Shown here: one piece after another, positions 36,376 through 51,847 of the stretch
Layout: each line of letters starts with the position of its first letter
Numbering within the stretch: position 1 is the first letter of the stretch
Program-made: the position numbers and the translations under genes
Notes under the pieces: generated by a model
Databases searched by the model: none
What the model saw: only the letters and a program-made list of their open reading frames with translations
Told to the model about the DNA's origin: nothing
Source: Fredinandcohnia onubensis
GTDB taxonomy: Bacteria; Bacillota; Bacilli; Bacillales; Bacillaceae_L
NCBI RefSeq assembly: GCF_031181385.1
Contig: NZ_JAPSKV010000001.1
Coordinates: 558,001 to 622,000 of the forward strand
Direction: 5' to 3'
DNA: 64,000 bases

Positions 36376-38133
36376 ATGTACATGAGAATATTACGTAATG
36401 GATTTAAACATAATAGCCTGTTTTATAAAATGTTTCTTCTTACCATCGTTATCATAGTTACGGTTTCCTCTTTGATATCATGGACCACTTTCCGCATGTC
36501 AGAGAGGTTTTTTGTCGAGCGGTTTAGTTTTAACAATAGCAAGGTGATGGATCAGATAAAGGAGAGTTTGGGTACTTTTCATTATTCGATTGTGATCGCT
36601 TCGAATAAACTTTTGCAAAACGGAACGGTTAAGAGTTTTCTCACAGGTAATCACTCAAATCGTATGTTGGGCAGCTATTATTATCAAGTAAATTCACAAT
36701 TGGAAACGATAGAATCAAGTGTAGAAGCTTATAATGTAAGCATTTTGGTCCAAGGTATAAATGGTGTTAATTATGCAACGGATCGACCTACATGGGCCTT
36801 AGCGGATGAAGACTTGCAGAATCACTTCATCACTACTGCTACACTAAAACAACCTAAAAAACTGCTTTATCATCTTGAGCAACAAAAGGATGATCGATTC
36901 ATTATTGCATCAAAGGCATTTATGGAACGGACGTCAAACTATATTTATGGATCCATGTACTTTACAATTCTAGAAGAAGATTTTCGAAAGTTTTATAGTA
37001 GCTACACCAGTTTAGGAAATGATGTGCTAGTGATGGATCAGGCGGGGACCATTTTATCTAGTAATCGGGAGGAGTTCATTGGAAAAAAAGAAGTAGAGCT
37101 CCTTGATTATGCCATCCAATTAGAGGATCAACAAAAGAATTACATGGATACAGATTTTAATGGAAAAGATCATATTATTATGTCTGAATTTAGCCCTACC
37201 CTGAATTTGTATTTGGTCAATTTAATTGATAAACAAACAGCATTTAAAGATATCATTGATAAAAAATCAATCGTCATGATCAGCGTACTATTTATGATCC
37301 TAGCGATTGTTATTGTGTTTTTTGCCTCGAGAAGGTTAACAAATTCGTTGACAAATCTCGTAAAGCAAATTGAAAACACCCCCAAAAATGACTTTGATCA
37401 TTATATACCGGTAACGGGTACGTATGAAACACAACAAATTGGTCAAGCCTTCAATTTAATGCTTGATGAGCTTCATGAGTATGTAGACAAGCTTGTGCTG
37501 AGCCAAAAACAGAAACGGAATGCAGAATTAGCAGCACTCCAGCAACAAATCAATCCACATTTTTTATATAATACGTTAACTTCAATCAAGTTCATGGTAC
37601 AGCAAGGTGGGAAAGAGGAGGCAACCGAAACAGTCAATGCGCTAATTTCTCTCCTCCAAAATACCATTGGCAATATTAGTGAAACGATCACTGTGGATCA
37701 AGAAATCGATAATTTAAAAAGCTATGTCTTCATTAATCAGAAGCGATATGGTGAGCGAATTCGAGTGAATTATTTTATCGGTCCGGAGTGTAACGATGTC
37801 CAAATTCCGAAACTCATTTTACAGCCATTTATTGAGAATTCCTTTTTCCATGGCTTCAATAAAAAGAGTAGTGGGACAATTAATGTTCTCGTTTGGAAAG
37901 AAGAAGATACCCTCATTTGTGAGATCCTTGATAATGGTGACGGAATGGAAGTAACTACCGATCATAAACTACCGGATACGAAGCGCAAACAGCAGATGTT
38001 CAGTGGGATTGGTGTTCGGAATGTCAACGAACGCATCCAGCTATTATATGGGGAAGACTATGGGGTGACGATCTCAAGTACTATCGGTGAAGGGACAAAG
38101 GTTCGTATCACACTTCCAATACAAGAAAGCTAA
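36376..38133 (+). CDS. YesM-type sensor histidine kinase
   Basis: A 585-aa membrane kinase. Helix 1 is at ~18-40, an extracellular Cache-like sensor spans ~42-290, helix 2 is at ~295-315 followed by a HAMP region, then the His-kinase motif QQQINPHFLYNTLTSIKFMV, and a C-terminal ATPase domain with ILDNGDGM and GIGVRNVNERIQLLYG. The longer frame overlaps the regulator gene. ATG 36376, one base after its stop, or 36382 is the real start. It senses an external ligand, likely a sugar presented by the binding protein. Confidence 0.92.
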   Translation: MYMRILRNGFKHNSLFYKMFLLTIVIIVTVSSLISWTTFRMSERFFVERFSFNNSKVMDQIKESLGTFHYSIVIASNKLLQNGTVKSFLTGNHSNRMLGSYYYQVNSQLETIESSVEAYNVSILVQGINGVNYATDRPTWALADEDLQNHFITTATLKQPKKLLYHLEQQKDDRFIIASKAFMERTSNYIYGSMYFTILEEDFRKFYSSYTSLGNDVLVMDQAGTILSSNREEFIGKKEVELLDYAIQLEDQQKNYMDTDFNGKDHIIMSEFSPTLNLYLVNLIDKQTAFKDIIDKKSIVMISVLFMILAIVIVFFASRRLTNSLTNLVKQIENTPKNDFDHYIPVTGTYETQQIGQAFNLMLDELHEYVDKLVLSQKQKRNAELAALQQQINPHFLYNTLTSIKFMVQQGGKEEATETVNALISLLQNTIGNISETITVDQEIDNLKSYVFINQKRYGERIRVNYFIGPECNDVQIPKLILQPFIENSFFHGFNKKSSGTINVLVWKEEDTLICEILDNGDGMEVTTDHKLPDTKRKQQMFSGIGVRNVNERIQLLYGEDYGVTISSTIGEGTKVRITLPIQES

Positions 38134-38266
38134 AAATTTTCACAAAACCTAAAGATAATACAAGTCAAGAAGTGGAAGCGTAACCAACATACAAAAATAT
38201 CACAAATTTACAAAAATATCGTCCTAACTCATTCGCTCTACGTGATGATAACATTAAATTGTAAGG

Positions 38267-38298
38267 AGGATAACGCTTACATGAACAGACATTCTTAG
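38267..38298 (+). promoter_or_regulatory. cre-like site and five-codon leader frame before the first galactoside operon
   Basis: AGGATAACGCTTACA (38267-38281) matches the catabolite-response consensus at about 13 of 15 positions. AAGGAGG (38263-38269) precedes an ATG at 38281 that opens MNRHS and stops. The true SBP ribosome site (GGGGG) follows. CcpA control is likely; translation of the micro-frame is speculative. Confidence 0.55.
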
Positions 38299-38309
38299 GG
38301 GGAATAGAC

Positions 38310-39596
38310 ATGAAGAAAGTATTGGCACTATTGATGGTTAGCATGCTTTTGTTGGCTGCGTGTTCTTCGGGGTCTTCGAATAGTACTGAACCAGAGGGAA
38401 ACTCAGATGCAAATGAGATTACTGTTTGGGCATGGGATCCAAACTTTAACATTAAAGCAATTGAATTAGCAAAAGAAGCGTATGCAGCTGAAAATCCTGA
38501 CGTTAACGTCAAGATTATTGAAAATGCGCAGGATGACATTGTGCAAAAACTGAATACGAGCTTAAGTTCTGGTACAACGAAGGGATTACCAAATATCGTA
38601 TTAATTGAGGATTATCGTGCACAAAGTTTTCTGCAAGCTTATCCAGACATGTTCCATCCACTTACTGGAACTTATAAAACAGAAGATTTTGTTCCATATA
38701 AGGTAGAAGCAACGAGTGTAAATGACGAAAACTACGGTCTTCCATTTGACTCTGGAGTAACTGGATTATACGTGAGAACAGATTACTTAGCAGAAGCCGG
38801 TTATACGGTTGAAGATTTACAAAACATCGATTGGAAAGAATACATTGAAATTGGGAAAAAAGTAAAAGAGGCAACGGGGAAGAGATTACTTACTCTTGAC
38901 CCAAATGAGTTAGGAATTATTCATACAATGATTCAATCAGCAGGTGAGTGGTATGTAAAGGAAGATGGGACTACGCCATATATAGCTGATAATAAAGCTC
39001 TTAAAAAGTCTTTTGAGATTTATAAAGAACTTGTTGAGAACGACCTAATGAATTTTCACTCAGACTGGAATCAGTTCTTGGCTACATTTAACGGTGGAGA
39101 AGTTGCGACAGTAACGACTGGGAATTGGATTACTCCTTCCATCAAAGCGGAAAGCTCTCAATCTGGTAAGTGGGCAGTCGTGCCTCATCCAACTCTACCA
39201 GGCATTGAATCTGTAAATGCATCCAACCTAGGTGGTGCATCATGGTATGTTCTAAATGTTCCGGGTAAAGAGAACGCAGTTGATTTCCTTACAAAGACAT
39301 TTGGTTCAAATGTAGATTTGTATCAAAAATTAGTAACTGAAATTGGTGTAATTGGTACTTATACCCCGGCTACAGAGGGTGAAGCTTATCAGATAACAGA
39401 TGAATTCTTTGGTGGTCAATCAATAGTTTCAGATTTCTCGAAATGGGCTGAAGAAATTCCACAAGTAAATTATGGGATGCACACATATGCGATTGAAAGT
39501 ATTTTAATTGTGGCAATGCAAAATTACCTGAATGGACAAGACTTAGACACAGTCTTAGAGGATGCACAACAACAAGCGGAAACACAGATTAAATAA
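38310..39596 (+). CDS. Sugar-binding lipoprotein, galactoside set 1
   Basis: A 428-aa extracellular solute-binding protein. Signal peptide MKKVLALLMVSMLLLAACSS has lipidated Cys19. The mature protein starts with the family-typical ITVWAWDPNFNIKAIELA and carries the conserved TTGNWITPSIKA segment. First gene of SBP-permease-permease-lacZ. Ligand is inferred to be a beta-galactoside because of the linked LacZ. Confidence 0.9.
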   Translation: MKKVLALLMVSMLLLAACSSGSSNSTEPEGNSDANEITVWAWDPNFNIKAIELAKEAYAAENPDVNVKIIENAQDDIVQKLNTSLSSGTTKGLPNIVLIEDYRAQSFLQAYPDMFHPLTGTYKTEDFVPYKVEATSVNDENYGLPFDSGVTGLYVRTDYLAEAGYTVEDLQNIDWKEYIEIGKKVKEATGKRLLTLDPNELGIIHTMIQSAGEWYVKEDGTTPYIADNKALKKSFEIYKELVENDLMNFHSDWNQFLATFNGGEVATVTTGNWITPSIKAESSQSGKWAVVPHPTLPGIESVNASNLGGASWYVLNVPGKENAVDFLTKTFGSNVDLYQKLVTEIGVIGTYTPATEGEAYQITDEFFGGQSIVSDFSKWAEEIPQVNYGMHTYAIESILIVAMQNYLNGQDLDTVLEDAQQQAETQIK

Positions 39597-39612
39597 TCTA
39601 CCGTAATTTCAT

Positions 39613-39680
39613 AAGCCTCGGAACTCGCCAGCTTCACTAGTACGGAACATGCGTTAGGTGGGCTATTCCGAGGCTATTCT
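39613..39680 (+). terminator. Long hairpin after the binding-protein gene
   Basis: AGCCTCGGAA (39613-39622) pairs with TTCCGAGGCT (39666-39675), enclosing 43 nt, followed by ATTCTTAT. It would cause partial termination, giving more binding protein than permease. Confidence 0.6.
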
Positions 39681-39696
39681 TATATAGGATTTTCAA

Positions 39697-39835
39697 AAAG
39701 TCCGGTGAATATGACGCATCGAATTTCTGTGTTGGCTTGCTTTTCCGTTCCTCACGTATTAACTGCATACGCTCCGGTACTCAAAGCTGCGCCGCCTTGA
39801 AATTCTTGGTCCTCTTCATCCTCCTTTTTGAAAGC
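39697..39835. repeat. Dispersed repeat element of about 140 bp
   Basis: Runs from GACGCATCGAATTTCTGTG-type sequence to CTTCATCCTCCTTTTTGAAA, with TTCCTCACGTATTAACTGCA in the middle. It is richer in GC than its surroundings. I recall similar elements scattered in Bacillus genomes. On the minus strand it reads AAAGGAGG and then a short ATG frame. It separates the binding-protein gene from its permease genes. Confidence 0.5.
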
Positions 39836-39868
39836 CTAATTGAATAGATTAGTAGGGAGTTGAGAGAA

Positions 39869-40798
39869 GTGATACAAGCATCTACGAAACAGAATATAGA
39901 GACGAAACCAAGAAAGTATAACAACAAACTCCGGTTTAAAAATGGGCTTATAGGCTGGTCGTTTATTTCAATAGCAACGGTCATGATCTGTATATTTTAT
40001 TTCTATCCAATGGTCCAAGCGCTCATTCTTTCTTTTCAATCAGGTGCTGGAACAAATCTACAGTTTGTAGGTTTCGATAATTACGCGCGGTTATTCACGG
40101 ATCCGACGTTTATAACGGCTGTGAAAAATACAGTTATCTACCTGATCATCCAAGTACCTGCCATGATCATTCTGGCATTGTTTTTATCGGTTATGTTAAA
40201 TAATAAAAATTTGAAGCTAAAAGGATTCTTTCGTACGGCCATCTTTTTACCGTGTATTACGTCACTTGTCGCGTATTCGGTCGTATTCAAATATTTATTT
40301 AGTACAGATGGCATCATTAACAAAATGCTAATCAATCTTTCGCTCATCGCAGAACCGATTCAATGGCTAACCGATCCTTTTTGGGCAAAGGTAACTATTA
40401 TTATCGCAATCACATGGCGTTGGACAGGCTATAATATGATTTTTTATCTGTCTGCTCTCCAAAATGTGGATAACTCTATTTATGAAGCAGCAAAGATTGA
40501 TGGTGCAAATGCTTTTCAACAATTCTTTAAAATTACAATTCCAATGCTAAAGCCGATTATTTTATTTACATCGATTACATCAACCATTGGTACGCTTCAA
40601 TTATTTGATGAAGTGATGAACATAACAAAGGGTGGACCTGGTAATGCAACATTAACAATCTCTCAGTATATTTATAATCTCTCATTTAAATATACTCCTG
40701 ATTTTGGCTATGCTGCGACTGTGTCATATGCAATCGTGATTATGATCATTTTCTTCTCGATCATTCAGTTCAAAGTAGCAGGTGATAAAAATGCATAA
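39869..40798 (+). CDS. Sugar ABC permease (GanP/LacF type), set 1
   Basis: A 309-aa permease with six helices. The EAA loop is YEAAKIDGANAFQQFFKITI. The sequence GTLQLFDEVMNITKGGPGNA is typical of galactoside/maltoside permeases. GTG 39869 is chosen with GGGAG upstream; the TTG at 39860 is too close. It overlaps the next permease gene by 8 nt. Confidence 0.92.
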   Translation: MIQASTKQNIETKPRKYNNKLRFKNGLIGWSFISIATVMICIFYFYPMVQALILSFQSGAGTNLQFVGFDNYARLFTDPTFITAVKNTVIYLIIQVPAMIILALFLSVMLNNKNLKLKGFFRTAIFLPCITSLVAYSVVFKYLFSTDGIINKMLINLSLIAEPIQWLTDPFWAKVTIIIAITWRWTGYNMIFYLSALQNVDNSIYEAAKIDGANAFQQFFKITIPMLKPIILFTSITSTIGTLQLFDEVMNITKGGPGNATLTISQYIYNLSFKYTPDFGYAATVSYAIVIMIIFFSIIQFKVAGDKNA

Positions 40799-41615
40799 AA
40801 TAAAACAGGCCTTCGTTTATATCATTCTATCGATTTTTACGATTATTTCTATTTTCCCATTTTTATGGATGATTGTTAGTGCGACAAATAAATCTGTTGA
40901 TGTGACAAATGGAAGGTTATTGCCTGGAACACATTTGCTGGAAAACTTCCAGAACCTTTTAAATTCGGTCAACCTTGTTCCAGCCTTAATGAATTCAGCC
41001 ATCATCTCGATTGCAACGACCATTTTATCCCTGATCATTGCATCGCTTGCAGGATATGGCTTTGAAATCTACCGGAGTAAGGCAAAGGATGTTGTTTTTA
41101 ACATCTTGCTTCTATCGATGATGATTCCTTTTGCAGCACTGATGATTCCGTTGTTCCGCATGTTTGGGACCATATCTCAATATGCACCAGGGATTGGGAT
41201 TGATACGTTAACGGCTGCTATGTTGCCAAGTATTACAACGGCATTTCTGATCTTTTTCTTCAGACAGAATACAAAGATGTTTCCAAAAGCGCTACTAGAA
41301 GCGGGAAGAATGGATGGTTTAACAGAGCTTGGTGTATTCTTCCGAATCTATGTACCTACGATGAAAACAACCTATGCAGCGGCAGCCATCATTACGTTTA
41401 TGGCAAGCTGGAACAATTACCTGTGGCCACTCGTTGTGCTACAGTCACCTGAAAACCATACGATTCCATTGCTTATTTCGAATCTTGGTTCGAGTCATGC
41501 ACCCGATTTCGGAATGATTATGACAACGATTGTGATTGCAACATTACCAACAGCACTCATCTTCTTCCTACTTCAAAAGCATTTCGTAGCAGGAATGATG
41601 GGGTCCGTAAAATAA
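40791..41615 (+). CDS. Sugar ABC permease (GanQ/LacG type), set 1
   Basis: A 274-aa permease with six helices. The EAA region is LLEAGRMDGLTELGVFFRIY, and the end is QKHFVAGMMGSVK. ATG 40791 overlaps the stop of the previous gene. No ATPase gene is present in the island. Confidence 0.92.
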   Translation: MHKIKQAFVYIILSIFTIISIFPFLWMIVSATNKSVDVTNGRLLPGTHLLENFQNLLNSVNLVPALMNSAIISIATTILSLIIASLAGYGFEIYRSKAKDVVFNILLLSMMIPFAALMIPLFRMFGTISQYAPGIGIDTLTAAMLPSITTAFLIFFFRQNTKMFPKALLEAGRMDGLTELGVFFRIYVPTMKTTYAAAAIITFMASWNNYLWPLVVLQSPENHTIPLLISNLGSSHAPDFGMIMTTIVIATLPTALIFFLLQKHFVAGMMGSVK

Positions 41616-41640
41616 CTAACATCATTTGGTAGATGAATAG

Positions 41641-44720
<3,080 letters not shown>

Positions 44721-44721
<1 letters not shown>

Positions 44722-44742
44722 GGTACCTGTTCTCGTGCCCAT
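44721..44742. repeat. GGGAC-type repeat, degraded copy
   Basis: GGGTACCTGTTCTCGTGCCC directly after lacZ1. First part of the compound module also present at 32339-32668. Confidence 0.4.
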
Positions 44743-44752
44743 ACTAACAAGA

Positions 44753-44787
44753 GTCGATTTCCCAAATGTGGGGAATCGGCTTTTTTG
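44753..44787 (+). terminator. Terminator of the first galactoside operon
   Basis: GTCGATTTCCC pairs with GGGGAATCGGC, then TTTTTT. Nearly the same as the bceAB terminator. Confidence 0.88.
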
Positions 44788-44819
44788 TTATTTATGAGTT
44801 TAGTTTTAGTTGTGTAAGC

Positions 44820-45131
44820 ATGAAGCCCACTTCGGGTGAAAAACATGACTAAAGTGTACTTCATAAGCTCGATGAAGAACATTTTGAGTGAAAATCACAA
44901 CTGAAAAGTCCTTCATAAGCCCGATGAAGACCATTTCGAGCAAAAAACTCGATCGAAAAGTCCTTCATAAGCTCGATGAAGAACACTTTGAGCAAAAATC
45001 CCATACGAAAAGTCCTTCATAAGCCTGATGAAGACCATTTGGAGCGGAAATCCCATATGAAAAGTCCCTCATAAGCTCAATGAAAATCACTCCAAGCAAA
45101 AAAAACAATTAAATTGTCCTTCATCAAACTC
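44820..45131. repeat. Tandem array, exact 52-bp period (second copy)
   Basis: Six units start with ATGAAG or ATGAAA at 44820, 44872, 44924, 44976, 45028 and 45080, each exactly 52 bp apart. The sequence family is the same as at 32459, with CTTCAT-N7-ATGAAG inverted repeats at the junctions. The same GGGAC remnant and terminator precede it. The region 44722-45399 holds no gene. Confidence 0.92.
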
Positions 45132-45289
45132 AAGCCAAAGTCCCTTACGACCTAGTTAAGTTTTCTTTATTTTACTAAAAAAATCTTTGTGAAGGTTTAT
45201 GAAAAGGCGTTGACTATATTAACTTTACTTTTGAAAAGATCATAGAAATTAGAGATTTTATGTAAAAATGAGATAATAAAAAAAATAAA

Positions 45290-45343
45290 TTTAGTAAAAT
45301 AATTATTAAAAGCGTTTACATTTACTAAAATACTTTATATAAT
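45290..45343 (+). promoter_or_regulatory. Promoter, cre and putative LacI operators of the second galactoside operon
   Basis: The -35 TTTACA (45315-45320) and -10 TATAAT (45338-45343) have a 17-bp spacer. TTAAAAGCGTTTACA (45306-45320), matching cre at 14 of 15 positions, covers the -35. The 9-mer TTTAGTAAA (45290-45298) and its complement TTTACTAAA (45321-45329) flank it, and another TTTACTAAA lies at 45171. CcpA repression plus control by the LacI-type regulator at 52784 is the likely reading. Confidence 0.75.
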
Positions 45344-45399
45344 AAACCTGTAAAATTGAAAGGGATAATATAGGACTTAACAAAAAAGGGGTTATGAAA

Positions 45400-46692
45400 A
45401 TGAAAAAGTATCTTTCATTCATCATGGTTTTATTGTTATTAGTAGTCTCGGCTTGTTCAAACAAGACGGATGAAAAAGGCACTACGGGGGACTTCGATAA
45501 TCCTTCAGGAAAAATTACCGTTTGGGGTTGGGATGTAGCAGCTGAAACTATGAATCTAGCTGTGGAAGATTTCCAGAAAAAACATCCTGACATTGAAGTT
45601 GAAGTAGAAGATTTTAATAGTTCTGATTTGTATGAGAAGTTAACTGTCGGTCTAGCAGCAAGAGGCTCCGGCTTACCGGATGTAATTCTTATGGAAGATG
45701 AACGAATTCCTGGCTATATTAATCAGTTCCCACAGGGGTTCATGAAACTGAATGAACATGGTTATGACCAATATAAAGATTCATTCAACCCAGCTAAAAT
45801 TGCATCCGTTCAGAATAAAGACGGCGACATGATAGCTGCACCTTGGGATATTGGACCAGCAGTTATGTTCTACCGTGTTGATCTTTTCGAACAAGCAAAT
45901 GTGGATCCAGATTCAATTAAAACCTGGAATGATTACATTGAAGCAGGAAAGAAAATTAAAGAAACAACAGGTGCTCAATTATTACCAATTGATATTGCGA
46001 AGTACGACGGAGTATTTCACATGATGCTACAGCAACAAGGACTCTCTTATTTTGATACTGAAGGAAATATCAACCTAGAATCAGAAGAATCTGTCCAAGC
46101 AATGGAAGTAATTCAAAAATTACATGAAGAGGATTTAGTTTTTAATAATGATGGTTGGGATGGAATTGTAACAGCTACTGTGAATGGGGCAGTAGCAACG
46201 GTCCCTTATGGGATCTGGTACGCAGGAACAATTATGGATCAAGCTCCTGATCTTTCTGGAAAATGGGATGTTTTCTATCTTCCAAGTTTCACAAATGATG
46301 GTATTAGATATGCAAACGTTGGGGGATCATCCTTGTTAATTCCGTCGTCTAGTAGAAATCAATCCGCTGCTTATGCTTTTGTTGAGTATTTTACAACGAA
46401 TGTAGAAGCACAACTTATCGGTTTTGAAAAGTTTGGTTTGTTCCCTTCTTTAAATAGCACATATGATTCACCAATATTTACAGCTGAAAGTGAATACTTT
46501 AATCAAAGTCCAATCTTTAAAAAGGTATCTGATATTGTAGACCAAGTTCCAGAGATCCCGTTAGATGAAAACTTTGCACGTGCAAGTAAAGTCATGAGTA
46601 ATACACAAGCATCGGTTTTACTTGAGAATAAAGAGGTTAGTTCAGCATTACAAAACGCTAGTAAGCAATTAGAAAATGAGATTAAAAAATAG
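45400..46692 (+). CDS. Sugar-binding lipoprotein, galactoside set 2
   Basis: A 430-aa solute-binding lipoprotein. Signal peptide MKKYLSFIMVLLLLVVSACS has lipidated Cys19. The mature start ITVWGWDVAAETMNLAVEDF parallels set 1 (ITVWAWD). ATG 45400 has normal spacing from GGGG; ATG 45394 is only 2 nt from it. Heads a second SBP-permease-permease-lacZ operon. Confidence 0.9.
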   Translation: MKKYLSFIMVLLLLVVSACSNKTDEKGTTGDFDNPSGKITVWGWDVAAETMNLAVEDFQKKHPDIEVEVEDFNSSDLYEKLTVGLAARGSGLPDVILMEDERIPGYINQFPQGFMKLNEHGYDQYKDSFNPAKIASVQNKDGDMIAAPWDIGPAVMFYRVDLFEQANVDPDSIKTWNDYIEAGKKIKETTGAQLLPIDIAKYDGVFHMMLQQQGLSYFDTEGNINLESEESVQAMEVIQKLHEEDLVFNNDGWDGIVTATVNGAVATVPYGIWYAGTIMDQAPDLSGKWDVFYLPSFTNDGIRYANVGGSSLLIPSSSRNQSAAYAFVEYFTTNVEAQLIGFEKFGLFPSLNSTYDSPIFTAESEYFNQSPIFKKVSDIVDQVPEIPLDENFARASKVMSNTQASVLLENKEVSSALQNASKQLENEIKK

Positions 46693-46776
46693 TATCAACT
46701 AATTTATCTGGGATGAGGGTGAGAAAAAAGAAGTAAAAAAGCCCTCATCTTTATTAATAGTTAGGGGTGTGTTTTA

Positions 46777-47712
46777 GTGGAACAGCCGGATAAGGTCGTT
46801 ACAATCAATACAGATGTTAAGGGAAAAACCAAGAAGAGAGTCGGTTCACAAATCATTACTCCCAAAAATGCACCATACTTTTTTATGGGACCTGCTCTTC
46901 TTTTAATTATCGTTTTTACAATTTATCCAGTTATCTCTTCATTTTTATTAAGTTTCCAAGAGGTACGTGGGGTTGAAAAAACGTTTGTTGGATTATCAAA
47001 TTACTCAAGGTTATTCCAAGATCCAATTTTTTATAAATCATTACTCAATACATTTCAAATTCTAATCGTTCAAGTGCCGTTGATGCTTTTTCTTGCTCTA
47101 ATAATTGCGGTTGGGCTGCACTCGTCAATGGTTAAATTCAAAAGCCTTTTTAGAATTGCTTTTTTTATGCCTGCAATTACCGCACTTGTTGCAGCATCAA
47201 TTGTTTTCATGATTTTGCTTGATGAGCAATTTGGTCTTGTAAACTATCTTCTATCATTAGCCGGCATTGAGCCGATTGCATGGCTTACTTCACCTTTTTG
47301 GGCGAAGGTCTCAGTGATTTTAGTTATGACGTGGAGATGGACGGGATATAACATGGTTATCTTTTTAGCTGGTTTGCAAAATATCCCTGATTCTTTATAC
47401 GAAGCTGCAAGTATAGATGGAGCAAGTAAATTCAAACAGTTTTTTATGATTACAATTCCACAACTAAAACCGGTTTTCGTATTTACAGTCGTGATGTCTA
47501 CAATTGGTACCCTTCAACTATTCGATGAACCTTTTATCTTAACTGAAGGTGGCCCCAATAGTGCAACAATGACAATAACGCTTTACCTATATGAGGTTGG
47601 CTTTAAATATTTTGAGTTTGGTTATGCATCTTCAATTGCATATGTACTTGTATTAATTATTGCTGTTATTTCTTGGATTCAAATGAAGTTGGTAGGTGAC
47701 ACAGACGAATGA
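46777..47712 (+). CDS. Sugar ABC permease (GanP/LacF type), set 2
   Basis: A 311-aa six-helix permease starting at GTG after AGGGGTG. The EAA loop is YEAASIDGASKFKQFFMITI, and GTLQLFDEPFILTEGGPNSA parallels the set 1 protein. It overlaps the next gene by 4 nt. Confidence 0.92.
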   Translation: MEQPDKVVTINTDVKGKTKKRVGSQIITPKNAPYFFMGPALLLIIVFTIYPVISSFLLSFQEVRGVEKTFVGLSNYSRLFQDPIFYKSLLNTFQILIVQVPLMLFLALIIAVGLHSSMVKFKSLFRIAFFMPAITALVAASIVFMILLDEQFGLVNYLLSLAGIEPIAWLTSPFWAKVSVILVMTWRWTGYNMVIFLAGLQNIPDSLYEAASIDGASKFKQFFMITIPQLKPVFVFTVVMSTIGTLQLFDEPFILTEGGPNSATMTITLYLYEVGFKYFEFGYASSIAYVLVLIIAVISWIQMKLVGDTDE

Positions 47713-48536
47713 AGACTTCCAATAAATTCTCAAAAGTACTTATTTATGGCTTACTACTAATTGGTGTGATTATATCAATTGGACCGTTCTATTGGATGAT
47801 AGTAGGATCAACTCTACCAACAGGACAGATCTTTTCATTACCACCTAAATTGTCTCCAGGGGATTTTCTTGCAAAGAACTTTGCATCATTAAAAGACTCG
47901 CTGGGAATTGCACGTATATTTTGGAACTCTATCTTTATCGCAATAGTCTATACCGTTTTAAGTACGCTTATAGCTGCTATGGCGGGTTATGCGTTTGCTA
48001 AGTTTCGTTTTAAAGGGAAGAATGTAATTTTCTTCATTATATTATGTTCATTAATGATTCCATATCAGGTTACCCTAATTCCATTGTTTGAAATGATGGT
48101 GACCTTTGATTGGCTTAATACTTACCAGGCTATTATTCTACCAACTTTAGCATCGCCATTTGCTATTTATTTAATGAGGCAAAATATGTTATCTGTGCCT
48201 GATTCCATTATTGAAGCTTCACGTGTTGATGGTGCTGGAGAAATTAAGATTTTCTTTACTATTGTTTTGCCGGTTGTTCGGCCAGCATTGGCAGCCGTTT
48301 CAATTTTTCTATTTATGTCTCAGTGGAACAGTTTGATCTGGCCACTAATTACGTTAAATTCAAAAGAAATGTTTACGTTGCCTGTAGCATTATCAAGTTT
48401 AATTGGACTGGCACGTATTGATTATGGGCAATTAATGCTAGGCACAGCTTTATCGACTCTCCCGATAATGGTATTTTTCTTGCTTATGCAAAAGCATTTT
48501 ATTTCGGGAATATTAGGTGGGTCAGTTAAAGAGTAA
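47709..48536 (+). CDS. Sugar ABC permease (GanQ/LacG type), set 2
   Basis: A 275-aa six-helix permease with EAA region IIEASRVDGAGEIKIFFTIV and C-terminus QKHFISGILGGSVKE. ATGA overlap with the upstream permease gene indicates coupled translation. Confidence 0.92.
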   Translation: MKTSNKFSKVLIYGLLLIGVIISIGPFYWMIVGSTLPTGQIFSLPPKLSPGDFLAKNFASLKDSLGIARIFWNSIFIAIVYTVLSTLIAAMAGYAFAKFRFKGKNVIFFIILCSLMIPYQVTLIPLFEMMVTFDWLNTYQAIILPTLASPFAIYLMRQNMLSVPDSIIEASRVDGAGEIKIFFTIVLPVVRPALAAVSIFLFMSQWNSLIWPLITLNSKEMFTLPVALSSLIGLARIDYGQLMLGTALSTLPIMVFFLLMQKHFISGILGGSVKE

Positions 48537-48549
48537 TCATTTAATATAA

Positions 48550-51660
<3,111 letters not shown>

Positions 51661-51758
51661 AATAAACATTAAGCAGGGAAAAAACTCTGCTTATTATTTA
51701 AGAAAGTGGGCTCGTCGATACCTCCTTCACGTGGACATCAAGCGTCTTTCTTCAATTA

Positions 51759-51826
51759 ATGGGACACGGGGACAGGTCCCCTGTCCCACGAATCTAAAAA
51801 CTGGGACGAGGGACCTGTCCCTTGAG
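51759..51826. repeat. GGGAC/GTCCC palindromic repeat, two units
   Basis: Unit 1 GGGACACGGGGACAGGTCCC followed by CTGTCCCA. Unit 2 GGGACGAGGGACCTGTCCC. They sit between lacZ2 and the EamA gene. Confidence 0.8.
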
Positions 51827-51847
51827 TCTCAATAGGTGGAGGTTTAC

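Noticed and set aside
39781-39984. 67-aa minus-strand ORF
   Set aside because: It is partly inside the dispersed repeat and partly antisense to the permease gene.
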